A stretch of 64,000 nucleotides of DNA from Alkalitalea saponilacus (GTDB taxonomy: Bacteria; Bacteroidota; Bacteroidia; Bacteroidales; Marinilabiliaceae): the NCBI RefSeq assembly GCF_900168165.1, contig NZ_FUYV01000004.1, positions 51,048 through 115,047 on the forward strand, read 5' to 3'. The notes under the pieces were generated by a model. That model searched no databases. It saw nothing but the letters and a program-made list of their open reading frames with translations, and had not been told where the DNA came from. The position numbers and the translations under genes are program-made. Shown here piece by piece: positions 10,396 through 19,554 of this stretch; position 1 is the first letter of the stretch, and every line of letters starts with the position of its first letter.

Positions 10396-10767
10396 GCAGC
10401 AGGTCGGTCTGTCGCTGCAAACTGTCGTTTGCAGAGGAAAGTCCGGACTACAAAGAGCAACGTGCTTCCTAACGGGAAGATACTCGTGAGGGTATTTCAG
10501 CGTAACAGAAAATAACCGTTCCGGCTTGCCGGAATAAGGGTGAAAAGGTGAGGTAAGAGCTCACCGGTTCCGGTGGTGACATCGGAAGCCGTACGTCACA
10601 CGTGTTGCAAGACCATGTATACCCCGGTTTCTTTATAGAAGCAGGGTTGCTCGCCCTGTTGATTCCAGCCGGGGAGGGTAGGTCGCTGGAGATTGTGGGT
10701 GACTGCAATCCTAGATAAATGACAGACACTGTTAATCAGTACAGAATCCGGCTTACAGACTTGCTGC
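10396..10767 (+). ncRNA. rnpB: RNase P RNA, bacterial type A
   Basis: The catalytic RNA of RNase P, which matures the 5' ends of tRNAs. The universally conserved GAGGAAAGTCCGGAC lies at about 10434-10448, and the 3' P4 partner ACAGAATCCGGCTTACAG at 10741-10758. The 5' end GCAGCAGGTCGGTCTGT pairs with the 3' ACAGACTTGCTGC to form P1, which sets both ends. A T-rich tract (TTTTTCTTTT) follows at 10768 as terminator. Open frames across this region are shadows. Confidence 0.97.
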
Positions 10768-10800
10768 TTTTTCTTTTCCTAATTTTTTAATTGTTCGCAC

Positions 10801-12111
10801 GTGAAAAATAAAATAGATCAGGTAAAGAAATTTGTGCAGGAGGATATTTGGCGCATCAGGAAAGAAAAAACGTCTAAGCGGCAATATTTGACCATCCGAC
10901 TTTTCCGCATTTTTGTCCTTGCCATTAAAAGATTCATGGTAGACAACTGTCAGGTGAAGGCATCTGCACTTACTTATTACTCGCTTTTATCTGTGGTGCC
11001 AGTTGTAGCTCTGGTCTTTGCAATTGCTAAAGGATTTGGTTTTCGTGAGCGGCTTGAAGAAGAACTTCAGTCAAAACTTACAGGCCATGAGGAGGTGATG
11101 ATTTGGGTACAGGAATTTGCTCTCAGCTATCTCGACAATGTGCAGGGGGGAATGATTGCAGGGATTGGTATTGTGATTCTTCTTTGGAGTGTAATGAAAA
11201 TTCTAGGTAGCATCGAAGAATCCTTTAATGATGTTTGGGATGTAAAGCATGCCCGTACGATGGTGCGCAAATTCAGCGATTACATATCGTTTGTTTTGGT
11301 TGCTACCGTTTTATTGATGCTTTCCTCCAGTTTTTTGGTTTTTATTACCAATAGCATCGAGATTTTTGATGTAGGCCGTATTGCCACACCAATCATCGTT
11401 TGGGCCTCACCTTATGTCGCCATCTGGATGGTGTTTTCCTTGATGTTTATTTTGATGCCAAACACAAAGGTTAAACCTACTGCCGGTTTCTTTGGAGGAT
11501 TCATTGCCGGTTCTCTGTTTCTCCTTGTTCAGTTTGCATATATTACCTTTCAGATAGGAATGTCGAAGTATAATGCCATTTATGGTAGTTTTGCCGCTTT
11601 GCCGTTATTTTTGATTTGGATGAACATATCTTGGCTTATTGTTTTGTTAGGGGCAGAGTTATCGTACGCCTTTCAGAATGAAAAGAGTTTTGAATTTGAA
11701 GCTGATACCCAGAAAATGAGTTTTCATTATCGACGTTTGGTTAGTTTACTCGTTGTAAAATATCTGGTTGATGCATTCAGGGATGAGAAACCTGCCCCAA
11801 CTATGAGTGAAATTTCGGTTAGTCTTAAGCTGCCAATTCGTTTGGTTTCTGAACTTCTAAGGAAACTCGAAGAAGCAGGTGTTTTAGTGGAGGTATTATC
11901 GATTGATGACGACAGAGATATAGGTTATGCCCCAGCATTTGACATCGATAAAATGTCTGTTAATTGTGTCATTGATAAAATAGAATCACATGGTTCGTCG
12001 GATTTCCATTTCGAGGAATCTGAAGGTTACCAAACTTTAAAAGATATTCTTGATGCCTTCTCAAAACAGAAATCAGAAATGAAGGAGAATGTTTTATTAC
12101 GGGATTTGTAG
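10801..12111 (+). CDS. YihY/BrkB family inner-membrane protein
   Basis: 436 residues with a GTG start 33 bases after rnpB. A basic N-terminus is followed by VKASALTYYSLLSVVPVVALVFAIAKGFG, the signature of the YihY/virulence factor BrkB family (often misnamed RNase BN). Hydrophobic segments run to about residue 300 (including ILLWSVMKILGSIEESFNDVWDV and PLFLIWMNISWLIVLLGAELSYAFQNE). The 130-residue cytosolic tail looks like a winged helix (SVSLKLPIRLVSELLRKLEEAGVLVE). The molecular function of the family is not established. A terminator follows at 12137. Confidence 0.9.
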   Translation: MKNKIDQVKKFVQEDIWRIRKEKTSKRQYLTIRLFRIFVLAIKRFMVDNCQVKASALTYYSLLSVVPVVALVFAIAKGFGFRERLEEELQSKLTGHEEVMIWVQEFALSYLDNVQGGMIAGIGIVILLWSVMKILGSIEESFNDVWDVKHARTMVRKFSDYISFVLVATVLLMLSSSFLVFITNSIEIFDVGRIATPIIVWASPYVAIWMVFSLMFILMPNTKVKPTAGFFGGFIAGSLFLLVQFAYITFQIGMSKYNAIYGSFAALPLFLIWMNISWLIVLLGAELSYAFQNEKSFEFEADTQKMSFHYRRLVSLLVVKYLVDAFRDEKPAPTMSEISVSLKLPIRLVSELLRKLEEAGVLVEVLSIDDDRDIGYAPAFDIDKMSVNCVIDKIESHGSSDFHFEESEGYQTLKDILDAFSKQKSEMKENVLLRDL

Positions 12112-12136
12112 TGATACATTATATCACAATTATAAA

Positions 12137-12170
12137 ACAAAAAAAGCAGCATATTTATGCTGCTTTTTTT
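12137..12170. terminator. Bidirectional rho-independent terminator
   Basis: AAAAAGCAGCAT, a short loop and ATGCTGCTTTTTTT. The stem is flanked by A-run and T-run, so it works on both strands: for yihY on + and for the 6S-like RNA on -. Confidence 0.85.
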
Positions 12171-12173
12171 ATG

Positions 12174-12353
12174 GGGCCGCATCAACTGAGACTAATTAAA
12201 CTCCTAAATGACAGGAATTTGAGTGCACCCTAATCGCGAAGATCCTCTGTGCTCCGAAAAGCAACCCGAAGGTTGAGGCCTGTCCTTGAAAAGGATAGCT
12301 TTCTCGGTATGTTATTAGTGTTGAGTTTAACAATCACTAGCAGTTGATGCGGT
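12174..12353 (-). ncRNA. Structured RNA, 6S RNA-like (6S-Flavo type suspected)
   Basis: About 180 nt whose two ends pair over 12 bp (CCGCATCAACTG with CAGTTGATGCGG). Inside, TTAAACTC pairs with GAGTTTAA, then comes a large unpaired stretch and a hairpin CAACC-TTCG-GGTTG. The rod with closing stem, central bubble and distal hairpins is the 6S RNA plan, an RNA that binds RNA polymerase. The minus strand is chosen because it gives the stable cUUCGg tetraloop, has a good promoter at 12413-12443 and a terminator at 12137-12170. Against this, a TTTTATTTT tract follows the closing stem on the + strand. The 6S identity is inference from shape. Confidence 0.5.
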
Positions 12354-12412
12354 TTTATTTTCAAGTAACTAAACCTGATTCTGTTCCGCTCTTTATTTCA
12401 ATGAACCTATAA

Positions 12413-12443
12413 CAAATATAATGGTTTCAAAGGTTTTTTGCAA
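12413..12443 (-). promoter_or_regulatory. Bacteroidota-type promoter for the 6S-like RNA
   Basis: Read on the minus strand: TTG (12443-12441), 20 bases, TATATTTG (12420-12413), an exact TAnnTTTG -7 box with usual spacing to a -33 TTG. Transcription would begin near 12406, about 50 bases before the RNA's closing stem, leaving a leader that would need processing. It lies between the stop of the UPF0316 gene and the RNA. Confidence 0.6.
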
Positions 12444-12465
12444 GAAAATACTGCTGTTTTAGGAA

Positions 12466-13047
12466 CTATTTCCCTTTTCGCCATGGAAAATTTCCATTGC
12501 CTCGCATCATTGACCTGACAGGGAATACGCCCATATTAGCAAACCTTATATCTTCGAGTGTGTAAAAGGCATTCGGGTTATATTCCTGTATGATATCCGC
12601 AACCAGTTTGTAATCGCTTCTTTTAATAACACAATAGATAATGTTTACCCTTGATCTTGTACCTTGTGCTTCTGAAGAAGTAATACCAAAACCTTCGTTT
12701 GCAAGTCGTTTGATTAATGCATCTCCCTGCTCGTGAGTTATAATGCGAAGGTTCATGAATCCTAGTGCCAGTTTCTCTTCTATTATTAAGCCGATGTAGT
12801 TTCCCACTGCAAATCCGGCTGAGTATGCTACGTAATACATCCAATTATCAAGATTCTGGAATATTTTCCCCATGGCCAGTAACCAAATGAATACTTCAAA
12901 AAATCCCAATATCGGTGCAAGTATCTTATATCCTTTGGAAATGAAAACGATACGCAGTGTTCCGATGGTAACATCGGAAACACGTGCTATAAATATCAGA
13001 AAAGGTATAATAACCCATGTAAACCAGAAAGTATCGTAAAATTCCAT
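12466..13047 (-). CDS. UPF0316 / DUF2179-DUF5698 membrane protein
   Basis: 193 residues from the ATG at 13047 (a TTG directly before it would add one residue). Three to four hydrophobic helices occupy the first 95 residues (WVIIPFLIFIARVSDVTIGTLRIVFISKGYK, then FEVFIWLLAMGKIF and AYSAGFAVGNYIGLIIEEKLA), followed by a soluble DUF2179 domain with VNIIYCVIKRSDYKLVADIIQEYNPNAFYTLEDIR. This is the UPF0316 (YebE-like) architecture. The start lies 4 bases after the stop of the thioesterase gene, so the two are translationally coupled. Function unknown. Confidence 0.85.
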   Translation of the reverse strand: MEFYDTFWFTWVIIPFLIFIARVSDVTIGTLRIVFISKGYKILAPILGFFEVFIWLLAMGKIFQNLDNWMYYVAYSAGFAVGNYIGLIIEEKLALGFMNLRIITHEQGDALIKRLANEGFGITSSEAQGTRSRVNIIYCVIKRSDYKLVADIIQEYNPNAFYTLEDIRFANMGVFPVRSMMRGNGNFPWRKGK

Positions 13048-13051
13048 CAAG

Positions 13052-13447
13052 CTATTGTTTTACAATTGAAGCGTGAAAAAGTTCAATGTCGACTACGTAT
13101 CGACTATGAGCACCAATGGCAATCTCTTCAAGACTTTCATCCAATACAACTACATCAAAAAACAACTTGTTATTCTCTATAAATTTGAGATGAACCATGC
13201 ACCGCACTAGTTCCCCTTTACCAACCGGCTTAAAATGTTTTACATTAATTTCGGAACTAACAGTTTCCTTATTCTCGTCTAAATATGGCTTAATGAGGTT
13301 GGTCACAGCTTTTTCTATAAACAAAATAAGTGCTGACGTCGAAAATGCTTTAACACCAGAAGTTCCCAGTCTATTTGCCAAATCCTCTTCATCAACTCTT
13401 TTCTCCAATGTCAGTCGTAAGCCTTCTTCTATTTTGTTTGTACTCAT
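13052..13447 (-). CDS. FlK-like hotdog thioesterase
   Basis: 131 residues. The N-terminal half (VDEEDLANRLGTSGVKAFSTSALILFIEKAV) is the pattern of the fluoroacetyl-CoA thioesterase-like hotdog family, with a conserved Glu in the central helix; the second half supplies beta strands (INVKHFKPVGKGELVRCMVHLKFIENNKLFFDVVVLD). It probably hydrolyses or binds a small acyl-CoA; the substrate is not predictable. First gene of a two-gene unit with the UPF0316 protein. Confidence 0.8.
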   Translation of the reverse strand: MSTNKIEEGLRLTLEKRVDEEDLANRLGTSGVKAFSTSALILFIEKAVTNLIKPYLDENKETVSSEINVKHFKPVGKGELVRCMVHLKFIENNKLFFDVVVLDESLEEIAIGAHSRYVVDIELFHASIVKQ

Positions 13448-13552
13448 ATGTGATCCTTATTAAGACATTCAATTGTTATTTTTATACTATTCACTCAAAT
13501 TTATAGTTATTCCTAGTAATAACAAACTTCCAACATATGTTTTTAAGTATTT

Positions 13553-13785
13553 ATTAGGAATGATTAGTGTCCGGTAAAAAGTTGTTTTGTCCCTAACGGG
13601 GCAATAGTTTTTTTTTCAACTAATTGTTTTACCGATCTTTAGTCTCAAACGGGACTGTGCCGTCGGTACAGAATATCGGTAAAGAAAAATTAACCCCCAA
13701 TTTCAAGTGTCCTTTAGGGACACAACAATTTGCAGGCATTTTAGCATCTTGTCTGAAAATTTACCGGACAGTAATGATTAGGAAT
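13553..13785. mobile_element. MITE-like element with 9-bp target duplication
   Basis: A 215-bp non-coding element (13562-13776) is bounded by 17-bp terminal inverted repeats that differ at two positions (left GATTAGTGTCCGGTAAA, right reading inward CATTACTGTCCGGTAAA). Both ends are flanked by the direct repeat ATTAGGAAT (13553-13561 and 13777-13785). Inside are short hairpins such as GTCCCTAACGGGGC and GTGTCCTTTAGGGACAC. No transposase is encoded, so it must move in trans. Apart from this element, the 13448-13948 intergenic stretch shows nothing recognisable. Confidence 0.7.
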
Positions 13786-13948
13786 ATATCAAACTTAATA
13801 TCTATGATGTTTTACCCTAAATAGAATTTCGGTTTTTGATGTAGTAATAATGCCATTTAATAAAAGATTGGTCATGACCCCTATAAGATATTCATCCCAC
13901 CAATATGGCGATAATGATTTATTTTAACACGAAAATAAATGAAGCGTT

Positions 13949-15526
13949 TTAAAATTCGGAGGTAAAATAAAAACGAATATCTTTAAAATTTTCCTGAGCC
14001 ATTTGCAGCATATAGGAGCTGTCTGCTAAAAATACATCCCGGCCATGTTTGTCTTTGGCCATGTATTGGGTTTTCCGTTTTTTAAAGTCTTCCAATTCAG
14101 CTTTGTTATCGGAGGTTATCCAACAAGCTTTATATAGGTTAATTGGTTCGTATCTACATGAAGCTCCGTATTCATGCAACAAACGATGTTGAATGACTTC
14201 AAATTGAAGAACTCCCACAGTACCAATTATCTTTCGACCATTGGATTGATTAATAAATAGTTGTGCAACACCCTCATCCATTAGCTGATCTACGCCTTTT
14301 GCAAGTTGCTTGGCTTTCATTGGATCTGCATTCTCAATGTACCTGAAGAGTTCAGGTGAAAAACTTGGCAATCCTTTATAGTGCAGAATTTCGCCTTCTG
14401 TCAGTGTATCTCCGATCTTAAAATTTCCTGAATCGGGAATCCCGACGATATCGCCGGGGAATGCCTCATCAATGATTGATTTCTTTTCGGCCATAAATGC
14501 TGTGGGACTACTGAATTTCATCTGTTTGCCCTGTCGGATATGCAAGTAGTTGGTGTTTCGTTTAAAGTGCCCGGAGCAAATTTTTACAAATGCCAGACGG
14601 TTTCTGTGGTTTGGATCCATGTTGGCATGGATTTTAAACACAAAACCGGTGAATTTATCTTCATAAGCATCAACAACTCTCTCTTCTGCTTTAGAAGGAA
14701 GAGGAGAGGGGGCTATTTTTAAAAATGCGTGCAGTAATTCTCTTACGCCAAAATTATTCAATGCACTACCGAAGAAAACAGGAGCTAGGTTGCCAGCCAG
14801 ATACTCGTTTTTATCAAATTCCGGATACACTCCCTCCAGAAGTTCCAATTCCTCCCTCAGACTTGAAGCACTTGTTTTACCTACGTACTCTTCAATTTCA
14901 GGATCGTTGATGTCGGAGATCTCAATGCCATCCTCTAAAACTTGTTTGTTAGGTGAAAAAAGATAGAGGTTCTCTTCCAAAATGTTGTAAACACCTTTAA
15001 ACTGATCGCCATTGCCCATTGGCCATGCCAATGGGCGCACTTTTATCTGTAATTCTTCTTCTACTTCATCTAATAGTTCAAAAGCATCTTTTCCGGGCCT
15101 GTCTAATTTATTAATAAAAACAATTACCGGAGTTTTTCTCATACGGCAAACTTCCATAAGTTTGCGGGTTTGAGCTTCAACACCTTTGGCTCCGTCAATT
15201 ACAATGATTACACTGTCAACTGCAGTAAGTGTCCTGTAAGTGTCTTCTGCAAAATCTTGGTGACCAGGCGTATCAAGTATATTAACCTTGTATCCGTTAT
15301 AATTAAATCCCATGACCGAGGTGGCAACGGAGATTCCTCGTTGCTTTTCAATTTCCATGAAATCGGAGGTGGCCGTTTTTTTAATTTTATTAGATTTTAC
15401 GGCTCCTGCTACATGAATGGCGCCTCCAAAAAGCAATAACTTCTCGGTAAGAGTGGTTTTTCCGGCATCGGGGTGACTGATGATTCCAAAAGTTCGCCGA
15501 CGTTGTATTTCTTCTTTAAATGTCAT
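13949..15526 (-). CDS. prfC: Peptide chain release factor 3
   Basis: 525 residues, close to the usual 525-530. A translational GTPase that recycles RF1/RF2 from the ribosome. Visible motifs: G1 [13 protein letters not shown] near residue 17, [17 protein letters not shown], then domain II/III with [12 protein letters not shown]. The frame stays open upstream to 15850, but the family starts at [19 protein letters not shown], which is the ATG at 15526, and a -7 promoter box lies inside the would-be extension. Divergent from the PHP phosphatase gene. Confidence 0.97.
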   Translation of the reverse strand: MTFKEEIQRRRTFGIISHPDAGKTTLTEKLLLFGGAIHVAGAVKSNKIKKTATSDFMEIEKQRGISVATSVMGFNYNGYKVNILDTPGHQDFAEDTYRTLTAVDSVIIVIDGAKGVEAQTRKLMEVCRMRKTPVIVFINKLDRPGKDAFELLDEVEEELQIKVRPLAWPMGNGDQFKGVYNILEENLYLFSPNKQVLEDGIEISDINDPEIEEYVGKTSASSLREELELLEGVYPEFDKNEYLAGNLAPVFFGSALNNFGVRELLHAFLKIAPSPLPSKAEERVVDAYEDKFTGFVFKIHANMDPNHRNRLAFVKICSGHFKRNTNYLHIRQGKQMKFSSPTAFMAEKKSIIDEAFPGDIVGIPDSGNFKIGDTLTEGEILHYKGLPSFSPELFRYIENADPMKAKQLAKGVDQLMDEGVAQLFINQSNGRKIIGTVGVLQFEVIQHRLLHEYGASCRYEPINLYKACWITSDNKAELEDFKKRKTQYMAKDKHGRDVFLADSSYMLQMAQENFKDIRFYFTSEF

Positions 15527-15545
15527 CTGTTGTTTTTTGAGGCTG

Positions 15546-15553
15546 CAAAAATA
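15546..15553 (-). promoter_or_regulatory. -7 box of prfC
   Basis: TATTTTTG on the minus strand, an exact TAnnTTTG, 20 bases before the prfC ATG. No clear -33 TTG at the expected distance. Supports the 15526 start. Confidence 0.5.
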
Positions 15554-15652
15554 GCGGTTTTTTTTCGGCCATCCATTTAATGTCCCTGATAATTCTACTT
15601 TTTTATTTGGTTGAATTTTGCGTACTTTGAAGTTAGATGTAAAGATGATGTT

Positions 15653-16513
15653 ATGAGTTGGAGCAATTATCACGGACATAGCTTTTATTGTGACGGGCGA
15701 AAAGCACCGGAAGAATATATACCCGCCGCTTTGGAGCAGGGGATGAAGATTATCGGATTTTCTTGTCACGCACCGGTTCCTTTTGAAACCGGGTGGACAA
15801 TGCCTAAAGATAAACTTCCTCAATACCTTTTGGATATTGAACAACTGCAAAGTAAAAATTTCAATGGCCTTCTGGTACTAAAATCTCTGGAGGTGGATTA
15901 CATTCCGGATATTGCTGGTCCACTGCACCCCGACATTTTGTCGGCCAAACTGGATTATGTTGTTGGTTCCATTCATTACGTTGATCAGTTTCCATCCGGC
16001 CAACATTGGTCAATAGATAACAGCAATGAAGAGTTTGAACAAGGTATTGCTGAAGTTTTTAACGGAAATGTGAAAAGCGCTGTCACGCGATATTTTCATT
16101 TACAGATGGAGATGCTCCGTTATCAGCCTCCAAGCATCATCGGTCACATGGATAAAATACGAATGCATAATGTTGTTAAACAGCATTTTAATGAGGATGA
16201 TGACTGGTACGTTGAACTGGTTCGTGAGACCATGTTAATGGCTAAAGATAAAAATGTTATAGTAGAGATAAATACCAAATATTTTGCCAAAAATGGTTTG
16301 CTTTTCCCGGATCATAAGCATTTTAAATGGATGTTTGAAAATGATATCCCGGTTACCATTAACAGTGATGCCCATGACCCGGAGAAATTGACTTCAGGAT
16401 TCTCTCAGGTAGCTAAATTATTGATGGAAGCAGGCTATACCAGGCTGATGGAATGGAAGGACGGAAAGTTTATTCCAATGCCCTTTAATGAAAAGGGCAT
16501 TAAATGGGAATAA
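15653..16513 (+). CDS. PHP-domain histidinol-phosphatase-like phosphoesterase
   Basis: 286 residues from the ATG at 15653; a TTG at 15611 would overlap the promoter region shared with prfC. The protein begins [15 protein letters not shown] with the HxH metal motif at residues 7-9, then has GFSCHAP, the SLEVDYIPD segment, [22 protein letters not shown] and the late NSDAHDP motif, in the order of the HisK-type PHP family. Known family members dephosphorylate L-histidinol phosphate. No his genes are nearby, so the substrate is uncertain. A perfect 10-bp inverted repeat (16477-16501) sits inside its last codons, 6 bases from the convergent next gene's stop. Confidence 0.88.
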   Translation: MSWSNYHGHSFYCDGRKAPEEYIPAALEQGMKIIGFSCHAPVPFETGWTMPKDKLPQYLLDIEQLQSKNFNGLLVLKSLEVDYIPDIAGPLHPDILSAKLDYVVGSIHYVDQFPSGQHWSIDNSNEEFEQGIAEVFNGNVKSAVTRYFHLQMEMLRYQPPSIIGHMDKIRMHNVVKQHFNEDDDWYVELVRETMLMAKDKNVIVEINTKYFAKNGLLFPDHKHFKWMFENDIPVTINSDAHDPEKLTSGFSQVAKLLMEAGYTRLMEWKDGKFIPMPFNEKGIKWE

Positions 16514-16519
16514 CATAAT

Positions 16520-17026
16520 CTAATTGCTTTTAATATGTATCAGGGATTGTCCTTCTTTGACAAGGCTTTCCTCTGAAACGTCGATTTTCTCAACAGTTCC
16601 TGCTATCTCACTCGTGATTTCGTTTTCCATTTTCATGGCCGAAAGTACTATGAGCGGAGTGCCGGCTTCTACTGTATCTCCTTTTTTTACTTTAAGTTTC
16701 ACAATTTTTCCGGACATAGGCGCTTTCACCAGTAGGTTTTTCAATTTTTTAGCATTTCCGTTGGTGCTGGATAGAATTGCTGGAATGACTTTTAACTCAA
16801 AGTAATTATGCAAAGTATTAACTTTATAATTGCCTGCCTCACCACTCTCAATCATCTCCATGCCGATACTACGACCTTTATATAAAATTGAATAAACCCC
16901 TTCCGCTGCTTTTACAACATCAAGTTCATAAACTTTATTATTTATGGATACTTTAAATATATCACCTTCTTTTTCAATTACTTTAACGGTTTTATTTATT
17001 TTACCGTTTTGAACCATCATTTTCAT
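16520..17026 (-). CDS. Biotin carboxyl carrier protein of an acyl-CoA carboxylase
   Basis: 168 residues. The C-terminal 80 residues form a biotinyl domain (LVKAPMSGKIVKLKVKKGDTVEAGTPLIVLSAMKMENEI) with the biotinylated lysine in AMKM. The N-terminal half matches the linker portion of carrier subunits of propionyl/acetyl-CoA carboxylases or decarboxylases. It lies 117 bases downstream of biotin carboxylase on the same strand, so the two make the biotin half of a carboxylase. The carboxyltransferase subunit is not in this window. Confidence 0.92.
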   Translation of the reverse strand: MKMMVQNGKINKTVKVIEKEGDIFKVSINNKVYELDVVKAAEGVYSILYKGRSIGMEMIESGEAGNYKVNTLHNYFELKVIPAILSSTNGNAKKLKNLLVKAPMSGKIVKLKVKKGDTVEAGTPLIVLSAMKMENEITSEIAGTVEKIDVSEESLVKEGQSLIHIKSN

Positions 17027-17143
17027 GTGTCTATGTTTAAGTTATTTAAGGCCACATGAGACTCGCCCTGGAGTTACATCCTTGTTTAAAATACTCTCTC
17101 ACACGGCTCGTTTCATGGCTACAATTATAATTTAGACAGATTG

Positions 17144-18655
17144 TTAGTAAGGATTGTGTCGGAACAGTCGTCCAAAGTTTTTCCAATTGGAATGATGTTT
17201 TTGTTGATGAGTCACGAAATCCTTACGCTTATTTTGTTTGTTTTGGTAATCAAGATATGCTATGATCATGGCTATATCTTCAATCTCTTTAGATTGCTCT
17301 GATGGTTGTAATAAAAAGTCCAGATTTTCTTCTATAAAATGTGTGTTGTAATTACCATCAATAAAATCTTTGGCCTCCATAATGCGCTGAATAAATGCGA
17401 TGTTGGTTTTTATGCCTGTAATTTTATATTCATATAAGGCACGCTTCATCCTGTCAATAGCTTCGGACCGTGTGGGTGCCCAAATAATCAGTTTCGAAAT
17501 AAGCGGATCGTAGTAAACCGGAACTTCATAGCCTTCAAAAACATAGCCGTCGGTTCGCATACCAAGTCCTAATGGTTCTGAAATGTGACGAATCAATCCG
17601 GAACCCGGCATAAAATTGTGGTAAGGATCTTCGGCATATATCCTGGCTTCTATGGCATGTCCTGACTGCTTTAACTCCTCTTGTTGAAGATGTAACGGCT
17701 CATTGTTGGCAATGTGAATTTGCGCTTTTACCAGATCAACTCCTGTCACACGCTCGGTAATTGGATGTTCTACCTGTAAACGTGTGTTCATTTCGAGGAA
17801 ATAGAAATGATGGTGCTTGTCCATGAGAAACTCAATGGTTCCTGCTCCGGAGTAATTAACTGACTTAGCTGCTGAAATGGCATGTTTTGCCATTTCCTGT
17901 CTGGTTTCTTCTGTTAAAAATGGGGAAGGAGTCTCTTCAATTACTTTCTGATGTCGACGCTGAACGCTACACTCTCGCTCGAACAGATGAATAACATTTC
18001 CATGATTGTCTGCCAAAATCTGAAATTCAATGTGGTGAGGTTCTTCCAGATATTTTTCCAAATAAACCGCATCGTTTCCAAAGGCTGAAGCCGCTTCAGA
18101 TCGGGCGCGTCGGTATGAACTGATCAAATCTTTAGAAGAATGAACAAGACGCATCCCCTTTCCACCCCCACCTGCTGAGGCTTTAATCATGACAGGATAG
18201 CCAATTTTTGATGCCAATTGTTTTATTTGTGCTTCATCATCGGGCAGGGCCCCTGTACCGGGAACAACCGGTACCTCAGCTTTTTGCATCAGTTCACGGG
18301 CTCTCATTTTATCTCCCATGGCTATGATGGCTTCCGCTGATGGACCAATGAAAATGAGTCCGGCTTTCCGTACTTTTTCTGCAAACTCTGCATTTTCAGA
18401 TAAGAAGCCATAACCTGGGTGTATGGCATCTGCTTTTGATTTTTTGGCAATCTTGATGATTGCATCCATATTTAAATAACTCTCTGCCGATGGAGGAGGA
18501 CCAATGCGGTATGCTTCATCAGCATATCTCACATGCAACGAAGTTCTGTCTGCGTCTGAGAAAACGGCTATGCTTTTTATGTCCATTTCGCGACAGGTAC
18601 GGATAATTCTTACTGCGATCTCTCCTCTGTTTGCTACAAGAATTTTTTTTATCAT
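17144..18655 (-). CDS. accC: Biotin carboxylase subunit of acyl-CoA carboxylase
   Basis: 503 residues, the normal size for an AccC-type subunit with a short C-terminal extension. It carboxylates biotin using ATP and bicarbonate. Seen: MIKKILVANRGEIAVRIIRT at the N-terminus, the glycine-rich ATP-grasp loop KASAGGGGKGMR, ERECSVQRRHQKVIEE and EMNTRLQVEHPITE. Paired with the carrier gene downstream. Whether the enzyme is acetyl-, propionyl- or another acyl-CoA carboxylase depends on the missing carboxyltransferase; the symbol is used for the family. Confidence 0.93.
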   Translation of the reverse strand: MIKKILVANRGEIAVRIIRTCREMDIKSIAVFSDADRTSLHVRYADEAYRIGPPPSAESYLNMDAIIKIAKKSKADAIHPGYGFLSENAEFAEKVRKAGLIFIGPSAEAIIAMGDKMRARELMQKAEVPVVPGTGALPDDEAQIKQLASKIGYPVMIKASAGGGGKGMRLVHSSKDLISSYRRARSEAASAFGNDAVYLEKYLEEPHHIEFQILADNHGNVIHLFERECSVQRRHQKVIEETPSPFLTEETRQEMAKHAISAAKSVNYSGAGTIEFLMDKHHHFYFLEMNTRLQVEHPITERVTGVDLVKAQIHIANNEPLHLQQEELKQSGHAIEARIYAEDPYHNFMPGSGLIRHISEPLGLGMRTDGYVFEGYEVPVYYDPLISKLIIWAPTRSEAIDRMKRALYEYKITGIKTNIAFIQRIMEAKDFIDGNYNTHFIEENLDFLLQPSEQSKEIEDIAMIIAYLDYQNKQNKRKDFVTHQQKHHSNWKNFGRLFRHNPY

Positions 18656-18911
18656 AAAGCAATTTGATTTTATTAAAGGGGAAGTTCAGATAATTTTACA
18701 ACATTACAAAGTGAATGCATTTAATGATTGTATAATCAGTAATTTATTCATGTGTCAGAATGTTACATTTTTGTAACATCCAACTAATGAAACATTCCAG
18801 TTTGCAAATTGTTTAATTAGAATAATTCCAAATTAGGCATTTTAGTTGATATAATTGAACTTTTCACTGTTTTTTGAATTAATATTGATAAACCAATTAA
18901 ACTAATTAACC

Positions 18912-19418
18912 ATGCTTAATAAGAAAGTAGAAAAAGCTTTGGTAGCGCAAATAGAAAAAGAAGGTTATTCATCCAACCTCTATTTAGCCATGGCCAGTTG
19001 GGCCGAAACCAAAGGAATGGAAGGTGTATCCAAATGGATGTATGCACAAGCGGATGAAGAACGTATGCATATGCTTAAATTTATTGCATATGTTAACGAA
19101 AGAGGTGGTAAAGCCATTATCCCGGCATTTGAAAAGCCCCCGGTTGATTTTGATAATGTTCATAAGATGTTTGAGCAGGTATTGTCACATGAGCAGTATG
19201 TTACAAAGTCCATCAATGACATTGTTGGTGTATGTTTAGGCGAAAAGGACTTTACCACACATAACTGGATTCAGTGGTTTGTGGAGGAACAAATTGAGGA
19301 GGAGGCTTCTGCCCAGACTATTATTGACAAACTTAATCTGTTGGGTGATGGTGGATTGTATCTTTTCGACCGAGATATCCTCTCCATGCGAACTGAAAGC
19401 GAGCCAGGGGCGGAATAG
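18912..19418 (+). CDS. ftnA: Bacterial ferritin
   Basis: 168 residues, the standard four-helix ferritin length. It oxidises and stores iron in a 24-subunit cage. Ferroxidase ligands are visible: E in KEGYSSNLYLAM, ExxH in ADEERMHMLKF, the E in QVLSHEQYV and EEQIEEEAS. It is monocistronic, with a 250-base A/T-rich upstream region and a strong terminator after it. No Fur box was identified with confidence. Confidence 0.96.
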   Translation: MLNKKVEKALVAQIEKEGYSSNLYLAMASWAETKGMEGVSKWMYAQADEERMHMLKFIAYVNERGGKAIIPAFEKPPVDFDNVHKMFEQVLSHEQYVTKSINDIVGVCLGEKDFTTHNWIQWFVEEQIEEEASAQTIIDKLNLLGDGGLYLFDRDILSMRTESEPGAE

Positions 19419-19452
19419 TTTTATCCATTTAGCAGACATATAGAACAAATTG

Positions 19453-19486
19453 CAGGTTAAACCTTTTTTGAGGTTTAACCTGTTTT
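19453..19486 (+). terminator. Terminator of ferritin gene
   Basis: CAGGTTAAACCT, loop TTTTTG, AGGTTTAACCTG, then TTTTATTT: a perfect 12-bp stem and T-run starting 35 bases after the ferritin stop. Confidence 0.85.
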
Positions 19487-19515
19487 ATTTAAATCGATTT
19501 AACCGATGATTTTAC

Positions 19516-19523
19516 TATTTTTG
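19516..19523 (+). promoter_or_regulatory. -7 box upstream of rRNA methyltransferase
   Basis: TATTTTTG matches TAnnTTTG, 31 bases before the TTG start of the next gene; no convincing -33 TTG. Confidence 0.45.
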
Positions 19524-19554
19524 CATCATAAAAGTTCATTTAAAAATACCTGTT

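Noticed and set aside
10469-10729. 86-codon ORF on the minus strand
   Set aside because: It lies entirely within rnpB, whose conserved RNA motifs explain the sequence.
12174-12353. tmRNA or SRP RNA
   Set aside because: No tRNA-like ends or tag reading frame, and no SRP tetraloop-bulge motif; the length and rod-like pairing fit 6S better.
15527-15850. N-terminal extension of prfC to 15850
   Set aside because: The family starts at MTFKEE; the extension lacks homology, covers a -7 box and overlaps the divergent PHP gene.
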